Shown: positions 16,371 through 27,269, numbered from the stretch's first letter. The stretch: DNA of 64,000 nt from Lachnospiraceae bacterium (GCA_022774705.1 JALFLM010000005.1:1-64000), one strand, 5' to 3'. Numbers and translations: made by a program. Notes: generated from the sequence alone by a model not told the origin.

Positions 16371-17462
16371 TTAATTATAAGTGGATTCCCGTAATATCAC
16401 CTGATAACCTACCGGAGATGAACCTTCTATAATCTTTTCACCCAACTGTTCCAAAAGCATTGAGCATGCATTTTTACCCAGTGCTACTGTATTAAACCGT
16501 ATACTTGTAACCGTCGGTACATTATATTCCAATTGAGGACTATCATAAAGACTTGCCAGCTTCATCTGCTCAGGAACTGCAATTCCATTTTCCCGCAAAC
16601 ACCTTAATGTCAGATTTGTAATAAACTCATCCATACATAATATTCCATCTGCCCCTGTCTCCAGGATCTGTTTTACCGCCGTCGCTACTTTCAAATAATT
16701 GTCTATATTCAAAAAAAACAATGCAGGATTCGCCTGTACTCCCTGTCTGGCATGGGCATCCAAAAATCCCTGTGTCCGGCTTTCCGATACTCTGTGCATT
16801 CTGTTTCCGCCAAGCAGGGCGAGTCTGCGGATCCCTTTCATCAGCATGATCTCCGTCAGTTCTCTGCTTGCTTCCTGGTTCTGATTGTCCACATAATGTG
16901 AATCGCATTTATCCGAAGGGCCTATTACCACATATGGAATTTCATTTTCCACCAGAATATGCTGAACAAAAGAATCTACCACCGAACGGGCTATAATAAT
17001 GCCATCCACTTTATGTCTGGCAACAATCCTCTGTATCTGTTTCAGGTCCTGATGCTGTGAGTTGGGCATCAGCAAAATATCATAATTGTATGCCATAGCA
17101 ACCTCTGAAATCCCCACAATACAGTCTCTGAAAAAAAGAAACTCAGAACTGTTATAATCTGCCGGAAGCACCAGACCGATATTATAGGTTTTTCCTTTTG
17201 CCAGTCCTTTCGCCATAACATTCGGAGTATAATCCTGTTGCCGGATAAAAGATAATACTCTTTCCCGGGTTGCCTGACTGACACGTCCTTTTCCCGAAAT
17301 CGCTCTGGAAACCGTCGACTTATTTAGCCCCAGTTCCCGGGCAACATCCTCTATTGTACAATTCTTCTTTCCTTCACTGCCGCTTTCAGCAATATCATCT
17401 ATATCGCTTGTGATATTTTCATCTTCCATGATTTCCGTCTTCCCCACTTTTCCATCATTCAC
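16371..17462 (-). CDS. LacI/GalR-family transcription regulator
   Basis: Probable sugar-responsive repressor of the galactan locus. It is 363 aa from GTG 17462 with AGGAGA 6 nt upstream. The N-terminus carries an acidic extension of about 33 residues that LacI proteins normally lack. The DNA-binding domain follows (TIEDVARELGLNKSTVSRAI, hinge region YTPNVMAKGLAKGKT), then the periplasmic-binding-protein-like core (YNIGLVLPADY, VDGIIIARSVVDS, GADGILCMDEF). It is transcribed alone, between two terminator regions. Confidence 0.93.
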   Translation of the reverse strand: MNDGKVGKTEIMEDENITSDIDDIAESGSEGKKNCTIEDVARELGLNKSTVSRAISGKGRVSQATRERVLSFIRQQDYTPNVMAKGLAKGKTYNIGLVLPADYNSSEFLFFRDCIVGISEVAMAYNYDILLMPNSQHQDLKQIQRIVARHKVDGIIIARSVVDSFVQHILVENEIPYVVIGPSDKCDSHYVDNQNQEASRELTEIMLMKGIRRLALLGGNRMHRVSESRTQGFLDAHARQGVQANPALFFLNIDNYLKVATAVKQILETGADGILCMDEFITNLTLRCLRENGIAVPEQMKLASLYDSPQLEYNVPTVTSIRFNTVALGKNACSMLLEQLGEKIIEGSSPVGYQVILRESTYN

Positions 17463-17570
17463 ATACTCTCCTGATCATCCCGCTTAATAATCATCATCAA
17501 ATTAAATTTTCGCTTATGTTTCAGAATATCAGACATACACAAAACTGGCAAGCACTATTTTTAAAAAACA

Positions 17571-19682
17571 TTAAAACTGTTTCAGGCGCTCCAGCCTGTT
17601 TTCGCAAATCTGTTCCCAGTCTTCTTCGCAAAGCCCCTGTTCCCAGATATTTTTCCCGACCGTATCCGAGGAGGGATAACAGCTGCGGATCAGCTGACAC
17701 AGATATACCGCTTTCTGCCGGATATGGCTGCTTTCAAAACATGCAGGAAGTTCCGTTCCCGACCCTGCCATATAAAGATTTTCAAAAATCCTTGCCCGAT
17801 CTTCCTTTGGAAATGTCCTGCTGTATCCGTCGATAAAATAAACATCCGCCATATCCGGCTCACTTACATAGACATCAATTCCCCGTTCCTCATCAAAGGC
17901 AAGATATTCGTTGTATTCATAAAAATACGCATCCTCAGGTGACATCTGAATCCAGCGACCTTCCCAGTCTTCCTGCACCGTTTCCCAGATACGGTCCTCC
18001 AGCAGATGAAACCATTCATGAGCGAAGTTCGTCTGAAGGGCATCCTTCAGAGAAACATCAAACACCATCCGTGTAAACGATACCGGCTGTCCGTCAATCT
18101 CATAGATACCGAATGTAACATAAGCACCGGCATAATCCAGATTTCCTGTACCTGTATCGCCCGAAATCGTTCCGCAGAAGCAGATCTCCACGGGATTTTC
18201 CTTTCCCGACTGCATCTCACCGATCATGCCCGCAGGCAGTTCGTCCATAAACTCCAGCAGGACCTCCGATGCATCCAGTTCATCCAGAATACCGATATTA
18301 TCCCACAATGTATAGCCGGACAGATCATTTTTCACTCCGGCCTCTTCCTGCGTGATCATGGAAACTCCGTGTTTCTGCTCAATATCCTGTTTATTCTTCT
18401 CCACATCAGCCCTCACTTCAGCCGGACTCAGCCGGGTGATACCAACTTTTTCCGTTCCTGCTGCCCGGTTCAGATCGCAGAGAACGATTCTCTGACTGCC
18501 CTCCTGCATCATGGAAAACAGTACCTGTTTCATCCCCGGCCGCACCGATACAACAGATATGTCGCTCCACAGGCTGTCTTCCTGCGGATCCGCATTCATC
18601 TGGTAAACCGTATAGGAAAGACCTTCATTGCAGTCGTAAATATTCAGCATATTGTCAGAACAGCCAAACAGATACTGATGACGATAGGAAATCAGCTGTT
18701 CCTTTTCATTGATTTCGTCCAGAATCATCACAGAATCAGGACGGGAATAGTCCACGACCCGGTATTTATCATGAAACTGGTAAAAACTTCCGTCCTCTCC
18801 CCAGGACATAGCGGAAGTGCTCACCAGTTCATCCCGCTCAGACTGCCCGGATACCGCAGAAATCCGGTACCGGCTCAGCTTATGAAAATCCTTTGTAACC
18901 GTCAGATAGACAAAACCGCCCCCTGTCCCATCAAGAGACCACCAGCAGCCTGCGTTTTCATCATAATCGCCCAGAATCTCTTTTATATCATATTGTCCGC
19001 TCGATTTTTCGCCGATCCGGTAAAAATACAGCTGTTTTCCTTCATAATCCTGCGTCCACAGAATATCCTCCTGATAATCACTGTACCAGACGCTGCGGTA
19101 ACGCGCATCCATATCCACGGACTCTGTCTCCTTCAGTTCCTGATCCAGATAGTACAGTTTCTGTCCAGCAGGTATAAACAGCCAGATGGTTCCGTCTTCC
19201 AGAAATCCGCCTTCACCCATATCCTCATATCCCAGATCGTAATTAATACTGCTGATCAGCCTGCCCGTATCCAGATTGAACAGTTTCACATTCAGACCTC
19301 GTCCGCAGCTGAGAATCAGCAGTTTCTCCTCAAAACATTCCATCCGGGTAACGTATGTACCTTCTTCCAGCTCCAGCGGAATCCGGTAAGCACCTGTATT
19401 GTTCCCGTCCTTCTGATAAAGTTTTTTCAGAAGTTCACTCTGTTCCCGGAGTTTTTCTTCTTCCCTGTTCCCTGGCGTACCTGCTGCGGCACCATTTTCT
19501 TCTTTCGCTGATGCCGTATCTTTCGCTGATGTCCCATCTCCGGCCGATTCCATACCCTGCGCAGTTTCCGCCAAAGTACCGTTTCCCGCAGACACATCCC
19601 CGCTCTCCAATGCTGTCGGACCGCTGCAGCCTGCAATTCCCATACATAAAATCAGTAATAATCCTGTCAGAAGCTTTCTCAT
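17571..19682 (-). CDS. Lipoprotein with predicted beta-propeller and HExxH metalloprotease-like domain
   Basis: No named family was recognised. The 703-aa protein starts at ATG 19682 (GGGGGTG 7 nt upstream) with a lipoprotein signal MRKLLTGLLLILCMGIAGC. An Ala/Gly/Glu-rich linker of about 60 residues follows. Residues about 90-420 are repeated beta-strand units with propeller-like turns (LFNLDTGRLI, GFLEDGTIWLFIP, YLDQELKETE, LCDLNRAAGTEK). The C-terminal third contains HEWFH (about residues 555-559), the zinc site pattern HExxH, in an AHEWFHLLEDRIW helix. It also holds a conserved-looking FPKEDRARIFENLY about 70 residues later, which could carry a third ligand. It would be anchored outside the membrane. 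It shows no operon link to its neighbours. Confidence 0.8.
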   Translation of the reverse strand: MRKLLTGLLLILCMGIAGCSGPTALESGDVSAGNGTLAETAQGMESAGDGTSAKDTASAKEENGAAAGTPGNREEEKLREQSELLKKLYQKDGNNTGAYRIPLELEEGTYVTRMECFEEKLLILSCGRGLNVKLFNLDTGRLISSINYDLGYEDMGEGGFLEDGTIWLFIPAGQKLYYLDQELKETESVDMDARYRSVWYSDYQEDILWTQDYEGKQLYFYRIGEKSSGQYDIKEILGDYDENAGCWWSLDGTGGGFVYLTVTKDFHKLSRYRISAVSGQSERDELVSTSAMSWGEDGSFYQFHDKYRVVDYSRPDSVMILDEINEKEQLISYRHQYLFGCSDNMLNIYDCNEGLSYTVYQMNADPQEDSLWSDISVVSVRPGMKQVLFSMMQEGSQRIVLCDLNRAAGTEKVGITRLSPAEVRADVEKNKQDIEQKHGVSMITQEEAGVKNDLSGYTLWDNIGILDELDASEVLLEFMDELPAGMIGEMQSGKENPVEICFCGTISGDTGTGNLDYAGAYVTFGIYEIDGQPVSFTRMVFDVSLKDALQTNFAHEWFHLLEDRIWETVQEDWEGRWIQMSPEDAYFYEYNEYLAFDEERGIDVYVSEPDMADVYFIDGYSRTFPKEDRARIFENLYMAGSGTELPACFESSHIRQKAVYLCQLIRSCYPSSDTVGKNIWEQGLCEEDWEQICENRLERLKQF

Positions 19683-19872
19683 TCGCACTCACCCCCGTTT
19701 TTCCTGCTTTCCGTCTGAAAATATGGCAGAATCCATGTGATACATCCGGGCAGGGGCGCTGCATCTGTATTTTCCGCAAACACCGGAATGCAGCTTTTCT
19801 TCATTATACTATGAACCTGTTACCTCCCGATTAAAACTTTTCCTGATAATTTTAAATAAGTGTAACGTTTTC

Positions 19873-19919
19873 AAAAAAGCCCGCCCGTTTCACAGTTTTA
19901 AACTGTAAAACAGGCGGGT
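19873..19919 (-). terminator. Terminator of valS
   Basis: On the minus strand ACCCGCCTGTTTTACAG pairs imperfectly with CTGTGAAACGGGCGGGC and is followed by TTTTTT. It lies about 40 bp after the valS stop. Confidence 0.85.
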
Positions 19920-19960
19920 CCGTCGTATACTCTTATTAAATATGCTTTTTTCTTTACTTC

Positions 19961-22597
19961 CTACTGCAGGTGGGCCAGTCTTTCCTGAACCTGTGCCATC
20001 ATCTGCTGGTATTTTTCATATTTTGCTTTCTCTTCTTCGATCTTGGCTGCCGGTGCTTTGCTGATGAATTTCTCATTGCTGAGCATGCCTTTGGAGCGGG
20101 CAAGTTCTTTGGACAGTTTTGCTTCTTCCTTCTTCAGACGCTCGATTTCTTTCTCGATATCTACCAGATCAGCGAAAGGAATGTAGATATTGGCACCGGG
20201 AATTACTGCGGATACCGCGTCATCTGCGATTCCTTCCTTGTCAGCCTGCACTGTCACCTCGGAGGCAAATGCCAGTGTAGCAAAGAATACTTTACCGTTT
20301 TCGAAAACACCTCGGATCTCGTCGCTGTCGGAGACAACGAATACCTTGGCCCTGCGGCTGGGCGGTACATTCATGGAGGTACGGACGGTACGGATTGCGC
20401 GTACCGCTTCCTTGATGGTTTCAATTGCCTTTTCATCGGCTGCGAAATTCCATTCTTCCGTGTATGCCGGCCAGCTGGAAATCATGATAGATTCCTCTTC
20501 ATCCTGCAGCGTGCAGAAGATTTCCTCCGTAATGAAAGGCATAAACGGATGCAGCATCTTCAGAGAATTGATCAGAACCGTCTTCAGGGTCCAGAGTGCT
20601 GCTGCCTTGGTGCTGTCCGTATCGCTGTACAGACGGGGTTTTACCATCTCAATGTACCAGTCGCAGAATTCTTCCCAGATGAAATCGTAAACCTTGGACA
20701 GTGCAATACCAAGTTCGTATTTGTCCAGATTCTCGGTTACATCCTTTGCCAGCGTATTAACCTTGGACAGGATCCATTTATCCGCTGCAGTCAGTTCAGA
20801 CAGATCAACCGCTTTTACTTCTGCTTTGTCCAGATTCATCATAATGAAACGGGATGCATTCCATACCTTATTGGCAAAGTTGCGGCTTGCTTCCACACGC
20901 TCCCAGTAGAAACGCATGTCATTGCCGGGCGCATTGCCGGTCACCAGAGTCATACGAAGCGCATCTGCACCGTATTTGTCGATAACCTCCAGAGGATCAA
21001 TACCGTTGCCAAGGGATTTGCTCATCTTGCGTCCCTGGGAATCGCGGACCAGACCGTGGATCAGAACGGTGTGGAACGGTGTCTCGCCGGTCTGCTCCAG
21101 ACCTGAGAATACCATACGGATAACCCAGAAGAAAATAATATCGTATCCGGTTACCAGTACGTCTGTGGGATAGAAATACTCCAGTTCCGGCGTTTTGTCC
21201 GGCCAGCCCAGTGTAGAGAAAGGCCACAGAGCGGAGCTGAACCAGGTATCCAGTGTATCTTCATCCTGAACCACCGGTGCACCGCAGTCGGGGCAAACCG
21301 TCAGATCTTCGCGGCTTACGGTCATCTTACCGCATTTTGTACAGTAAAATGCAGGAATCCGGTGTCCCCACCAGAGCTGTCTGGAAATACACCAGTCCTT
21401 GATGCCGTTTAACCAGTGAAGATAAGTCTTGCCGTAGCTTTCCGGTACAAATTTCAATGTTCCGTTATTCAGAGCTTCAATGGCAGGTTTTGCCATCTCT
21501 TCCATCTTAACAAACCACTGGGGTTTTACCATGGGTTCAATGGTTGCGCCGCAGCGATCATGGGTACCTACATTATGAGAATGAGGTTCAATGCCAACCA
21601 GCAGACCCAGTTCTTCCAGTTCTGCAACGATTGCTTTTCTTGCCTCATAACGATCCATGCCTTCGTATTTGGGGCATACGCCGTTCATGGTAGCGTCATC
21701 GTTCATCACGTTGATTTCAGGCAGGTTATGGCGGCGTCCAACTTCAAAGTCGTTGGGGTCATGAGCAGGTGTAATTTTAACGGCACCTGTACCGAAGTCC
21801 TTATCAACATAGCTGTCCGCAATGATCGGAATCTCTTTATTCATAATCGGCAGGATCAGTGTTTTTCCTACCAGATGCGTATATCTTTCATCATCGGGGT
21901 GTACCGCAACCGCCGTATCGCCCAGCATGGTCTCGGGACGTGTGGTGGCGATTTCAATAAATTCATCACTGTCCTTTACAGGATATTTGATATGCCAGAA
22001 ATGTCCGTCCTGCTCTTCATGGATAACCTCTGCATCGGAAATGGAGGTTTTGCAGACAGGACACCAGTTGATGATTCTGGAGCCTTTGTAAATATATCCT
22101 TTTTCATAAAGGCGTACAAATACTTCTTTAACCGCTTTGGAGCAGCCTTCATCCATGGTGAAACGCTCTCTGGACCAGTCAGCGGAGGACCCCAGCTTCT
22201 TCAGCTGATTGATGATACGTCCGCCGTACTCATCCTTCCACTCCCATGCACGCTCCAGGAACTTTTCACGGCCCAGATCAGCTTTCTCAATGCCTTCTTC
22301 TCTCAGCTTATTGATAATCTTAACCTCGGTCGCAATACTTGCATGGTCACAGCCGGGCTGCCACAGTGCTTCATAGCCTGCCATTCTCTTATAACGAATC
22401 AGAATATCCTGCATGGTATTGTCCAGTGCATGGCCCATGTGCAGCTGGCCTGTGATATTCGGCGGGGGCATAACAATGGTAAACGGTTTCTTATCGGGAT
22501 TCACATCGGCTTTAAAATAGCCTTTTGCCATCCACTTGGAATACAGTTTGTCCTCAATGGCCTGAGGATTGTAATTCTTTTCCAGTTCTTTTGACAT
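19961..22597 (-). CDS. valS: Valyl-tRNA synthetase
   Basis: Charges tRNA-Val. The protein is 878 aa, a normal class Ia length. The HIGH-type motif is HMGH within [17 protein letters not shown], and the KMSKS loop lies in [14 protein letters not shown]. The editing domain ([20 protein letters not shown]), a zinc-knuckle pair (CTKCGK, CPDCGA), the anticodon-binding domain ([13 protein letters not shown]) and a C-terminal coiled coil ([18 protein letters not shown]) are all present. Expression is controlled by the T-box leader upstream. A dispersed repeat sits between that leader and the RBS. Confidence 0.98.
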   Translation of the reverse strand: MSKELEKNYNPQAIEDKLYSKWMAKGYFKADVNPDKKPFTIVMPPPNITGQLHMGHALDNTMQDILIRYKRMAGYEALWQPGCDHASIATEVKIINKLREEGIEKADLGREKFLERAWEWKDEYGGRIINQLKKLGSSADWSRERFTMDEGCSKAVKEVFVRLYEKGYIYKGSRIINWCPVCKTSISDAEVIHEEQDGHFWHIKYPVKDSDEFIEIATTRPETMLGDTAVAVHPDDERYTHLVGKTLILPIMNKEIPIIADSYVDKDFGTGAVKITPAHDPNDFEVGRRHNLPEINVMNDDATMNGVCPKYEGMDRYEARKAIVAELEELGLLVGIEPHSHNVGTHDRCGATIEPMVKPQWFVKMEEMAKPAIEALNNGTLKFVPESYGKTYLHWLNGIKDWCISRQLWWGHRIPAFYCTKCGKMTVSREDLTVCPDCGAPVVQDEDTLDTWFSSALWPFSTLGWPDKTPELEYFYPTDVLVTGYDIIFFWVIRMVFSGLEQTGETPFHTVLIHGLVRDSQGRKMSKSLGNGIDPLEVIDKYGADALRMTLVTGNAPGNDMRFYWERVEASRNFANKVWNASRFIMMNLDKAEVKAVDLSELTAADKWILSKVNTLAKDVTENLDKYELGIALSKVYDFIWEEFCDWYIEMVKPRLYSDTDSTKAAALWTLKTVLINSLKMLHPFMPFITEEIFCTLQDEEESIMISSWPAYTEEWNFAADEKAIETIKEAVRAIRTVRTSMNVPPSRRAKVFVVSDSDEIRGVFENGKVFFATLAFASEVTVQADKEGIADDAVSAVIPGANIYIPFADLVDIEKEIERLKKEEAKLSKELARSKGMLSNEKFISKAPAAKIEEEKAKYEKYQQMMAQVQERLAHLQ

Positions 22598-22628
22598 GAT
22601 TTTCTCCTTTTTATAAAATAGAAGTCAT

Positions 22629-22676
22629 TGTTCAGAGCCAGCCTCGAAAACACTGTGCGCTCCTCTGAACAGTTAC
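22629..22676. repeat. Dispersed palindromic repeat, copy in the valS leader
   Basis: TGTTCAGAG (22629-22637) and CTCTGAACAGTTAC (22663-22676) form an inverted pair around CCTCGAAAACACTG. The same outer arm and inner block recur at 29119-29262, and in part at 52989-53020. This copy lies between the T-box terminator and the valS RBS, so it is part of the valS mRNA. Confidence 0.75.
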
Positions 22677-22679
22677 ATA

Positions 22680-22931
22680 TAAAAAGCCCTTCTGCATGTT
22701 GTCATGCAGAAGGGCGAATCAGCGCGGTACCACCTTCGTTGGGTCTCATATCCGTTAACGCCGGCAACGGGACTGCCTACTGACTCATGCCACGTTCAGC
22801 AATCCGGTTCAGAAGCTACCTTCCATCGACACTGTACCAGGCGGTCTTGCAGCCGGTGAACCACCCTCTCTGATGAAGCCTTCGATGTACTCCTCTTCTT
22901 CACTACCTTTATCAGATATCTTTCAGATATG
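22680..22931 (-). ncRNA. T-box leader of valS
   Basis: A tRNA-sensing leader that lets transcription into valS proceed when uncharged tRNA-Val accumulates. The T-box core AAGGTGGTACCGCG is at about 22723-22736 on the minus strand. The terminator hairpin pairs GCCCTTCTGCATG (22703-22715) with CATGCAGAAGGGC (22686-22698) and is followed by TTTTTATA. Upstream lie stem-I features, including a possible specifier GTA at 22819-22817 inside GAAG-GTA-GCTTC, which fits valine. The specifier assignment is inference; the T-box itself is clear. Confidence 0.93.
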
Positions 22932-22937
22932 GCATCA

Positions 22938-22966
22938 ATTATAAGCATGTTTTCAGGGATTGTCAA
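22938..22966 (-). promoter_or_regulatory. Consensus promoter of the valS T-box transcript
   Basis: On the minus strand TTGACA (22966-22961) and TATAAT (22943-22938) are 17 bp apart, a perfect sigma-A match. The transcript would start near 22931. Confidence 0.85.
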
Positions 22967-22978
22967 GCACCGGCGGCT

Positions 22979-24130
22979 TTAAAATTCCTCCAGCCCCGCT
23001 GTGATTCCGTCAGCCAGCTTTTCCAGTGTTTCTTCGGAATAGTCGGAAGCCCGGTCGCCCACCTCAAGGTCGACAGAGGGTATGGTTGAATAGGAGGTCT
23101 GTGTCAGATCAATATCCATGGAACCGTCTCCGAAAATCTTCAATCCCTGCTGCTTCATGCCTGCAATAAGCGCTTTGCCCAGCCGTTCATGATCCTGCCA
23201 GTGAGATGCCACCGGCTCCATACTGCGGTAGGCATCGGCTCCTGGAACCCCGATATAGAAAATCCCTTTATCGCTTTCCGTGGAATCATAGTGGAGTGCA
23301 ATATGACAGTCCGCATACTGGTTGGCCATAACCGTCCGCGCAATATTATCCAGCTGTACATCGCTGTCCTCCCGTATCATAAGAACGTTCCAGCCTTCTT
23401 CCAGAAGCCGTTCTTTTATGATTAAAGCCAGCTTCAGAGTTACGGCAGCTTCCGGTGTTCCATCCTCCATGGTGGTTCCTTCCGAAACTGCCGTTGCTTT
23501 TGTCTGTCCTTTTCCCGTACTGCCGCCTGTCACCTTGGGCGAACCATCAGGATGACACAGGGTATATGCCCCGGAACCACCCGAAGTGCCATGCCCCGCA
23601 TTGATGCAGATCGTCTTTCCTCTGGGATGCGAGGATGCTGTATAATACAAAACAGCAGAGCCGGTATGAATTACGGAATTTTGTGCATATTTCCAGTCGG
23701 AATTCCAGCTGATTGCCTCACTTTTTCCTGCTGTTTCCCCGCTTTGAACCGACTGCTTTCCGGAAGTTTCGTTTTCCGACAGCTGTTCCTCTGTTTCTTT
23801 CGCCGATGTTTCCCTGGTCGCTGTTTCTCTTGCCTCTGTTTCTTTTGCCTCTGTTTCTCTTGCCTCTGCTTCTTCTCCGGCTGATTCTTTTTCCGTCGAA
23901 TTTTCTGTCTTTTCTTCTGTCTGTTTCTCCACTGTCTTCTCTTCTGCAGTCTGCAGCATGTCCTGAGACAGCTTCTCTTCCGTCTGTAATGTACTTTCCG
24001 CTGTATGAACTATTTCATTTCCGGCAATATCTGCCGTTTCTACTGTCTTCCCTCCCGCGCATCCGCCGATTCCCACAGCTGCCGCCAGCAGCGACAGAAG
24101 CAGCATTTTCTTTTTTGCATTTCTCTTCAT
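22979..24130 (-). CDS. N-acetylmuramoyl-L-alanine amidase lipoprotein (Amidase_3)
   Basis: A zinc amidase that cuts the lactyl-peptide bond of peptidoglycan, anchored outside the membrane. The protein is 383 aa. A lipoprotein signal (LLLSLLAAAVGIGGC, Cys24) is followed by a linker of about 110 residues rich in Glu and Thr, with a repeated ETEARET/ETEAKET block at residues 90-113. The catalytic domain runs from about residue 170. It shows ICINAGHG with the zinc His180, a segment with VTLKLALIIKERLL, CHIALHYDSTE with another His, and DLEVGDR near the end with a catalytic acidic residue. The linker probably spans the cell-wall matrix. Confidence 0.9.
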   Translation of the reverse strand: MKRNAKKKMLLLSLLAAAVGIGGCAGGKTVETADIAGNEIVHTAESTLQTEEKLSQDMLQTAEEKTVEKQTEEKTENSTEKESAGEEAEARETEAKETEARETATRETSAKETEEQLSENETSGKQSVQSGETAGKSEAISWNSDWKYAQNSVIHTGSAVLYYTASSHPRGKTICINAGHGTSGGSGAYTLCHPDGSPKVTGGSTGKGQTKATAVSEGTTMEDGTPEAAVTLKLALIIKERLLEEGWNVLMIREDSDVQLDNIARTVMANQYADCHIALHYDSTESDKGIFYIGVPGADAYRSMEPVASHWQDHERLGKALIAGMKQQGLKIFGDGSMDIDLTQTSYSTIPSVDLEVGDRASDYSEETLEKLADGITAGLEEF

Positions 24131-24233
24131 TATGACTGTAACCCCCTTCCCTGCTGCAGAAAAACCATCGCTGCAGCACAGTATTTTCTCCGAATAATTT
24201 TCTTCTGCAATATCATCTATCCCGTCGATTCTT

Positions 24234-24279
24234 TAAAAACATACAGCCGGCGGTCCTTTCCCTAAACCACCGGCTGTAT
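24234..24279 (-). terminator. Terminator of spoVG
   Basis: On the minus strand ATACAGCCGG pairs with CCGGCTGTAT, with extra inner pairing, and is followed by GTTTTTAAAG. It lies 27 bp past the spoVG stop. Confidence 0.85.
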
Positions 24280-24305
24280 ATCGTTTCATAAAGCATCGAA
24301 ACAGA

Positions 24306-24575
24306 TCATCCCTGCTCTTCCGTCTCATTGTACTTCTCCAGAATCAGCGTCTGAAGCATCTCTCTGGTCTCCGTATTGATCGGATGAGCAATATCTCTGA
24401 ATTCGCCGTCTGAAGACTTTCTGCTGGGCATGGCAATAAACATGCCTTTTTCGCCTTCCAGAATCTTGATGTCATGCACAACGAATACACCGTCAATGGT
24501 AATTGAAGCGATTGCTTTCATCTTATTGCTGCTTTCACTGGAGATCTTCCTAACCCTCACATCTGTTATCTGCAT
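24306..24575 (-). CDS. spoVG: SpoVG, RNA/DNA-binding regulator
   Basis: SpoVG is a small nucleic-acid-binding regulator linked to asymmetric septation, sporulation and cell-envelope gene control in Firmicutes. It is 89 aa from ATG 24575, with AGGAGGACA upstream; an in-frame ATG ten codons earlier overlaps that RBS. Family marks are [37 protein letters not shown] and FRDIAHPIN. It is monocistronic. Confidence 0.97.
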   Translation of the reverse strand: MQITDVRVRKISSESSNKMKAIASITIDGVFVVHDIKILEGEKGMFIAMPSRKSSDGEFRDIAHPINTETREMLQTLILEKYNETEEQG

Positions 24576-24627
24576 GAAAAGATGTCCTCCTTCTATAGCC
24601 TTCACATTATCCTAACCTAACACTCAT

Positions 24628-24780
24628 GCGGGCAATCAGGGTGCCCGCACTACGGATACCTGAAATCAGATGTTCCCGACTCCCTGCAGGAGATCGGAGA
24701 ACAGATTTCTACAGTAAAGAAGATGTTGTGTCAATCTGCAGACAGTAAATGTCAGGCCCACACAAAAATGCGGGCCCGAC
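24628..24780. other. spoVG-glgD gap with two inverted repeats
   Basis: Between spoVG and glgD, GCGGGCA pairs with TGCCCGC at about 24628-24648, and GTCAGGCCC pairs with GGGCCCGAC at about 24750-24780 (loop CACAAAAATGC). The second may end glgD transcription, although no long U-run follows on the minus strand. No gene is seen here. Confidence 0.45.
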
Positions 24781-24829
24781 AACATAAATACCTGTTACCG
24801 CTATGTTAAGCTGTGATTCCGATGTTCCA

Positions 24830-25948
24830 TTACATGGAATATCTTTCGTTCTCTTCGATCAGAACCTGAGGTTTGCCTTCTGCGATACGAATTTCACCAG
24901 GTTTGATTGTTCCTCTGCTTTCAATGATGCAGTTTTCAATGTGGGCATTGTCACCGATATAAACATCATTAAGGATAACGCAATTCTTGATTACACAGTT
25001 ATTGCCAACATAAACTTTTTTGAATAATACAGAGTTCTCAACTTCACCGTTGATAATGCAGCCGCTTGAAACCAGACTGTTCTTAACAGCGGAACCGGGA
25101 TTATACTTAGCCGGCGGATTGTCATCAATCTTGGAATGAATTTCAGGATACTGTTTGAAGAAGAAATCTCTGTTCTCTTTCTTCAGAAAATCCATGTTCA
25201 TACTGAAGTAGGATTCTACATCTGAAATCTTGTTCCAGTATGTTTCCAGCGGGTAAGAATACAGTTTCTTGATACCCTTGTAACGAATCAGAATATCATT
25301 AACAAAATCGTAACGATCTTCTTCCGCACATTTTTCAATCAGCTCGATCAGCAGTCTTCTTCTGATTACATAGATACCACAAGAAGCAACATTGGTGTTC
25401 GCAATCATGGGTTTCTCTTCCAGATTCAGAATTCTGTTGTTCTCATCTGCAGTTACCACACCATACTGTGTCATGTCGGTGCCTTCGGGCATAGCTTTTG
25501 TAACGATGGTGATATCTGCATTCTTTTCAATATGGTAATCGATTACTTTATCGAAATCAATCTTGTAAATGGAATCTCCGGAAGCAATTACAACATAGGG
25601 CTCATGCTGTCTCTTCAGGAAATCCAGATTCTGGTAAATGGAATCTGCTGTGCCGCGGTACCATTCGCCGTTCTCAGCTGTAATAGTAGGGGAGAATACA
25701 TACAGACCTCCCTGTTTTCTGCCGAAATCCCACCATTTGGAGGAATTCAGATGCTGGCTTAAGGAACGTGAATTATACTGTGTAAGGACAGCAACTGTCT
25801 TAATACGGGAACTTGTCATGCTGCTCAGCGCGAAATCGATGCATCTGTAGCTGCCGCCAACGGGCATAGCCGGAATAGCACGCTTCTTTGTCAGCACTCT
25901 CATCTTTTTGTTATTGCCGCCTGCTAAAATAATACCTACTGCTTTCAT
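24830..25948 (-). CDS. glgD: Glucose-1-phosphate adenylyltransferase, GlgD subunit
   Basis: GlgD is the GlgC paralogue that partners GlgC in Firmicute ADP-glucose synthesis and is thought to modulate it. The protein is 372 aa. The N-terminal nucleotidyltransferase fold begins [24 protein letters not shown], where GlgC has the usual AGGQGSRL, so the nucleotide loop has diverged. A left-handed beta-helix follows near the C-terminus ([32 protein letters not shown]). Its ATG overlaps the glgC stop by 4 bp. Confidence 0.94.
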   Translation of the reverse strand: MKAVGIILAGGNNKKMRVLTKKRAIPAMPVGGSYRCIDFALSSMTSSRIKTVAVLTQYNSRSLSQHLNSSKWWDFGRKQGGLYVFSPTITAENGEWYRGTADSIYQNLDFLKRQHEPYVVIASGDSIYKIDFDKVIDYHIEKNADITIVTKAMPEGTDMTQYGVVTADENNRILNLEEKPMIANTNVASCGIYVIRRRLLIELIEKCAEEDRYDFVNDILIRYKGIKKLYSYPLETYWNKISDVESYFSMNMDFLKKENRDFFFKQYPEIHSKIDDNPPAKYNPGSAVKNSLVSSGCIINGEVENSVLFKKVYVGNNCVIKNCVILNDVYIGDNAHIENCIIESRGTIKPGEIRIAEGKPQVLIEENERYSM

Positions 25949-27231
25949 TTGGAGGCGCCCTCCTTTACTACAATGTAATCACCGCTGTCCAGGTAAGAAC
26001 CGTCTGTATAATTTTCTTTTGTGGTTACACCCGAGATTGCAGTATTAATACCAATCTTAACGCCGTCCGGAATTACGGAATTCTCGCCGATTGTTACAAG
26101 ATCTGATGCGTATACCTTTTTGCTCAGCCTGCTTTCTTTATACGGAAATTCTGTTGTACCGAGTACACAGTTGTCGCCGATTTTGACATTCTCAGCAATG
26201 ATGGACTTGTCAACTACAGTTCCCTTACCAATCACGGAATCGGACATGATGATGGAGTTGCGTACAACAGTACCTTCTTCGATCGTAACACCCGAGCCGA
26301 TAACAGAATTGGAAACATCACCGTAAATTTCGGTGCCTTCACCGATGATGCAGCGGTGAACTTTGGCATTGTCACCTATGTACTGAGGCGGGAACTGGTC
26401 ACACTTGGTGTATACTTTCCAGAAATCTTCATACAGATTGAATTCAGGAATAATATCGATCAGTTCCATGTTGGCTTCCCAGTAGGAAGTCAGAGTACCA
26501 ACGTCTTTCCAGTATCCGTTGTACTCATAAGCAAAAATTCTCTCACCCGCATTGAAGATGTAGGGAATTACATGCTTACCGAAGTCACATTCAGGCTGCT
26601 CTTCTGTAGCCAGAAGCGCTTCTCTCAGCTTGGACCATGTGAAAATGTAGATACCCATGGAAGCCAGGTTGCTTCTGGGGTTGGCAGGCTTTTCTTCAAA
26701 TTCGGTAATTCTTCCGCTGCCGTCAGTAATTACAACACCGAATCTGCTTGCTTCTTCCCACGGTACCGGCATGGCTGCGATCGTCAGAGCCGCATCGTTA
26801 GCCTTGTGGTAATCCAGCATGATCTCGTAATCCATCTTGTAAATATGATCACCTGAAAGAATCAGAACATAATCAGGATTGAAAGTATCGATAAACTGAA
26901 TGTTCTGATAAATGGCATTTGCAGTACCTGTGTACCACTCTGTGTTGGCGCTCTTTTCATAGGGGGGAAGAATCGATACGCCGCCTTCATTGCGATCCAG
27001 ATCCCAGGGCATACCAATGCCGATATGGGAGTTCAAACGTAACGGCTGGTACTGGGTTAATACACCAACTGTATCGATACCGGAATTGATACAGTTGCTC
27101 AGGGGGAAATCAATAATGCGGTATTTGCCGCCAAATGCAACAGCAGGCTTTGCACCATTCTGTGTCAGAACGCCGAGACGGCTGCCCTGACCACCTGCAA
27201 GAAGCATAGCGACCATTTCTTTTTTAATCAC
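25945..27231 (-). CDS. glgC: Glucose-1-phosphate adenylyltransferase GlgC
   Basis: Makes ADP-glucose from ATP and glucose-1-phosphate, the committed step of glycogen synthesis. It is 428 aa. Seen are the nucleotide loop [34 protein letters not shown], the substrate loops GTANAIYQN and [22 protein letters not shown], and hexapeptide repeats at the C-terminus ([20 protein letters not shown]). It is first gene of the glgC-glgD operon. Confidence 0.97.
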   Translation of the reverse strand: MIKKEMVAMLLAGGQGSRLGVLTQNGAKPAVAFGGKYRIIDFPLSNCINSGIDTVGVLTQYQPLRLNSHIGIGMPWDLDRNEGGVSILPPYEKSANTEWYTGTANAIYQNIQFIDTFNPDYVLILSGDHIYKMDYEIMLDYHKANDAALTIAAMPVPWEEASRFGVVITDGSGRITEFEEKPANPRSNLASMGIYIFTWSKLREALLATEEQPECDFGKHVIPYIFNAGERIFAYEYNGYWKDVGTLTSYWEANMELIDIIPEFNLYEDFWKVYTKCDQFPPQYIGDNAKVHRCIIGEGTEIYGDVSNSVIGSGVTIEEGTVVRNSIIMSDSVIGKGTVVDKSIIAENVKIGDNCVLGTTEFPYKESRLSKKVYASDLVTIGENSVIPDGVKIGINTAISGVTTKENYTDGSYLDSGDYIVVKEGASK

Positions 27232-27269
27232 GTTATCACCTCTTGATGTTAATTTTTATTCGTGCGTAT

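Noticed and set aside
18006..19511. 501-codon plus-strand open frame
   Set aside because: Antisense to the propeller-HExxH lipoprotein, no RBS, no domain; the minus-strand frame has a proper lipoprotein start.
19970..22594. Long plus-strand open frames over valS
   Set aside because: Shadows of valS, which is unambiguous.
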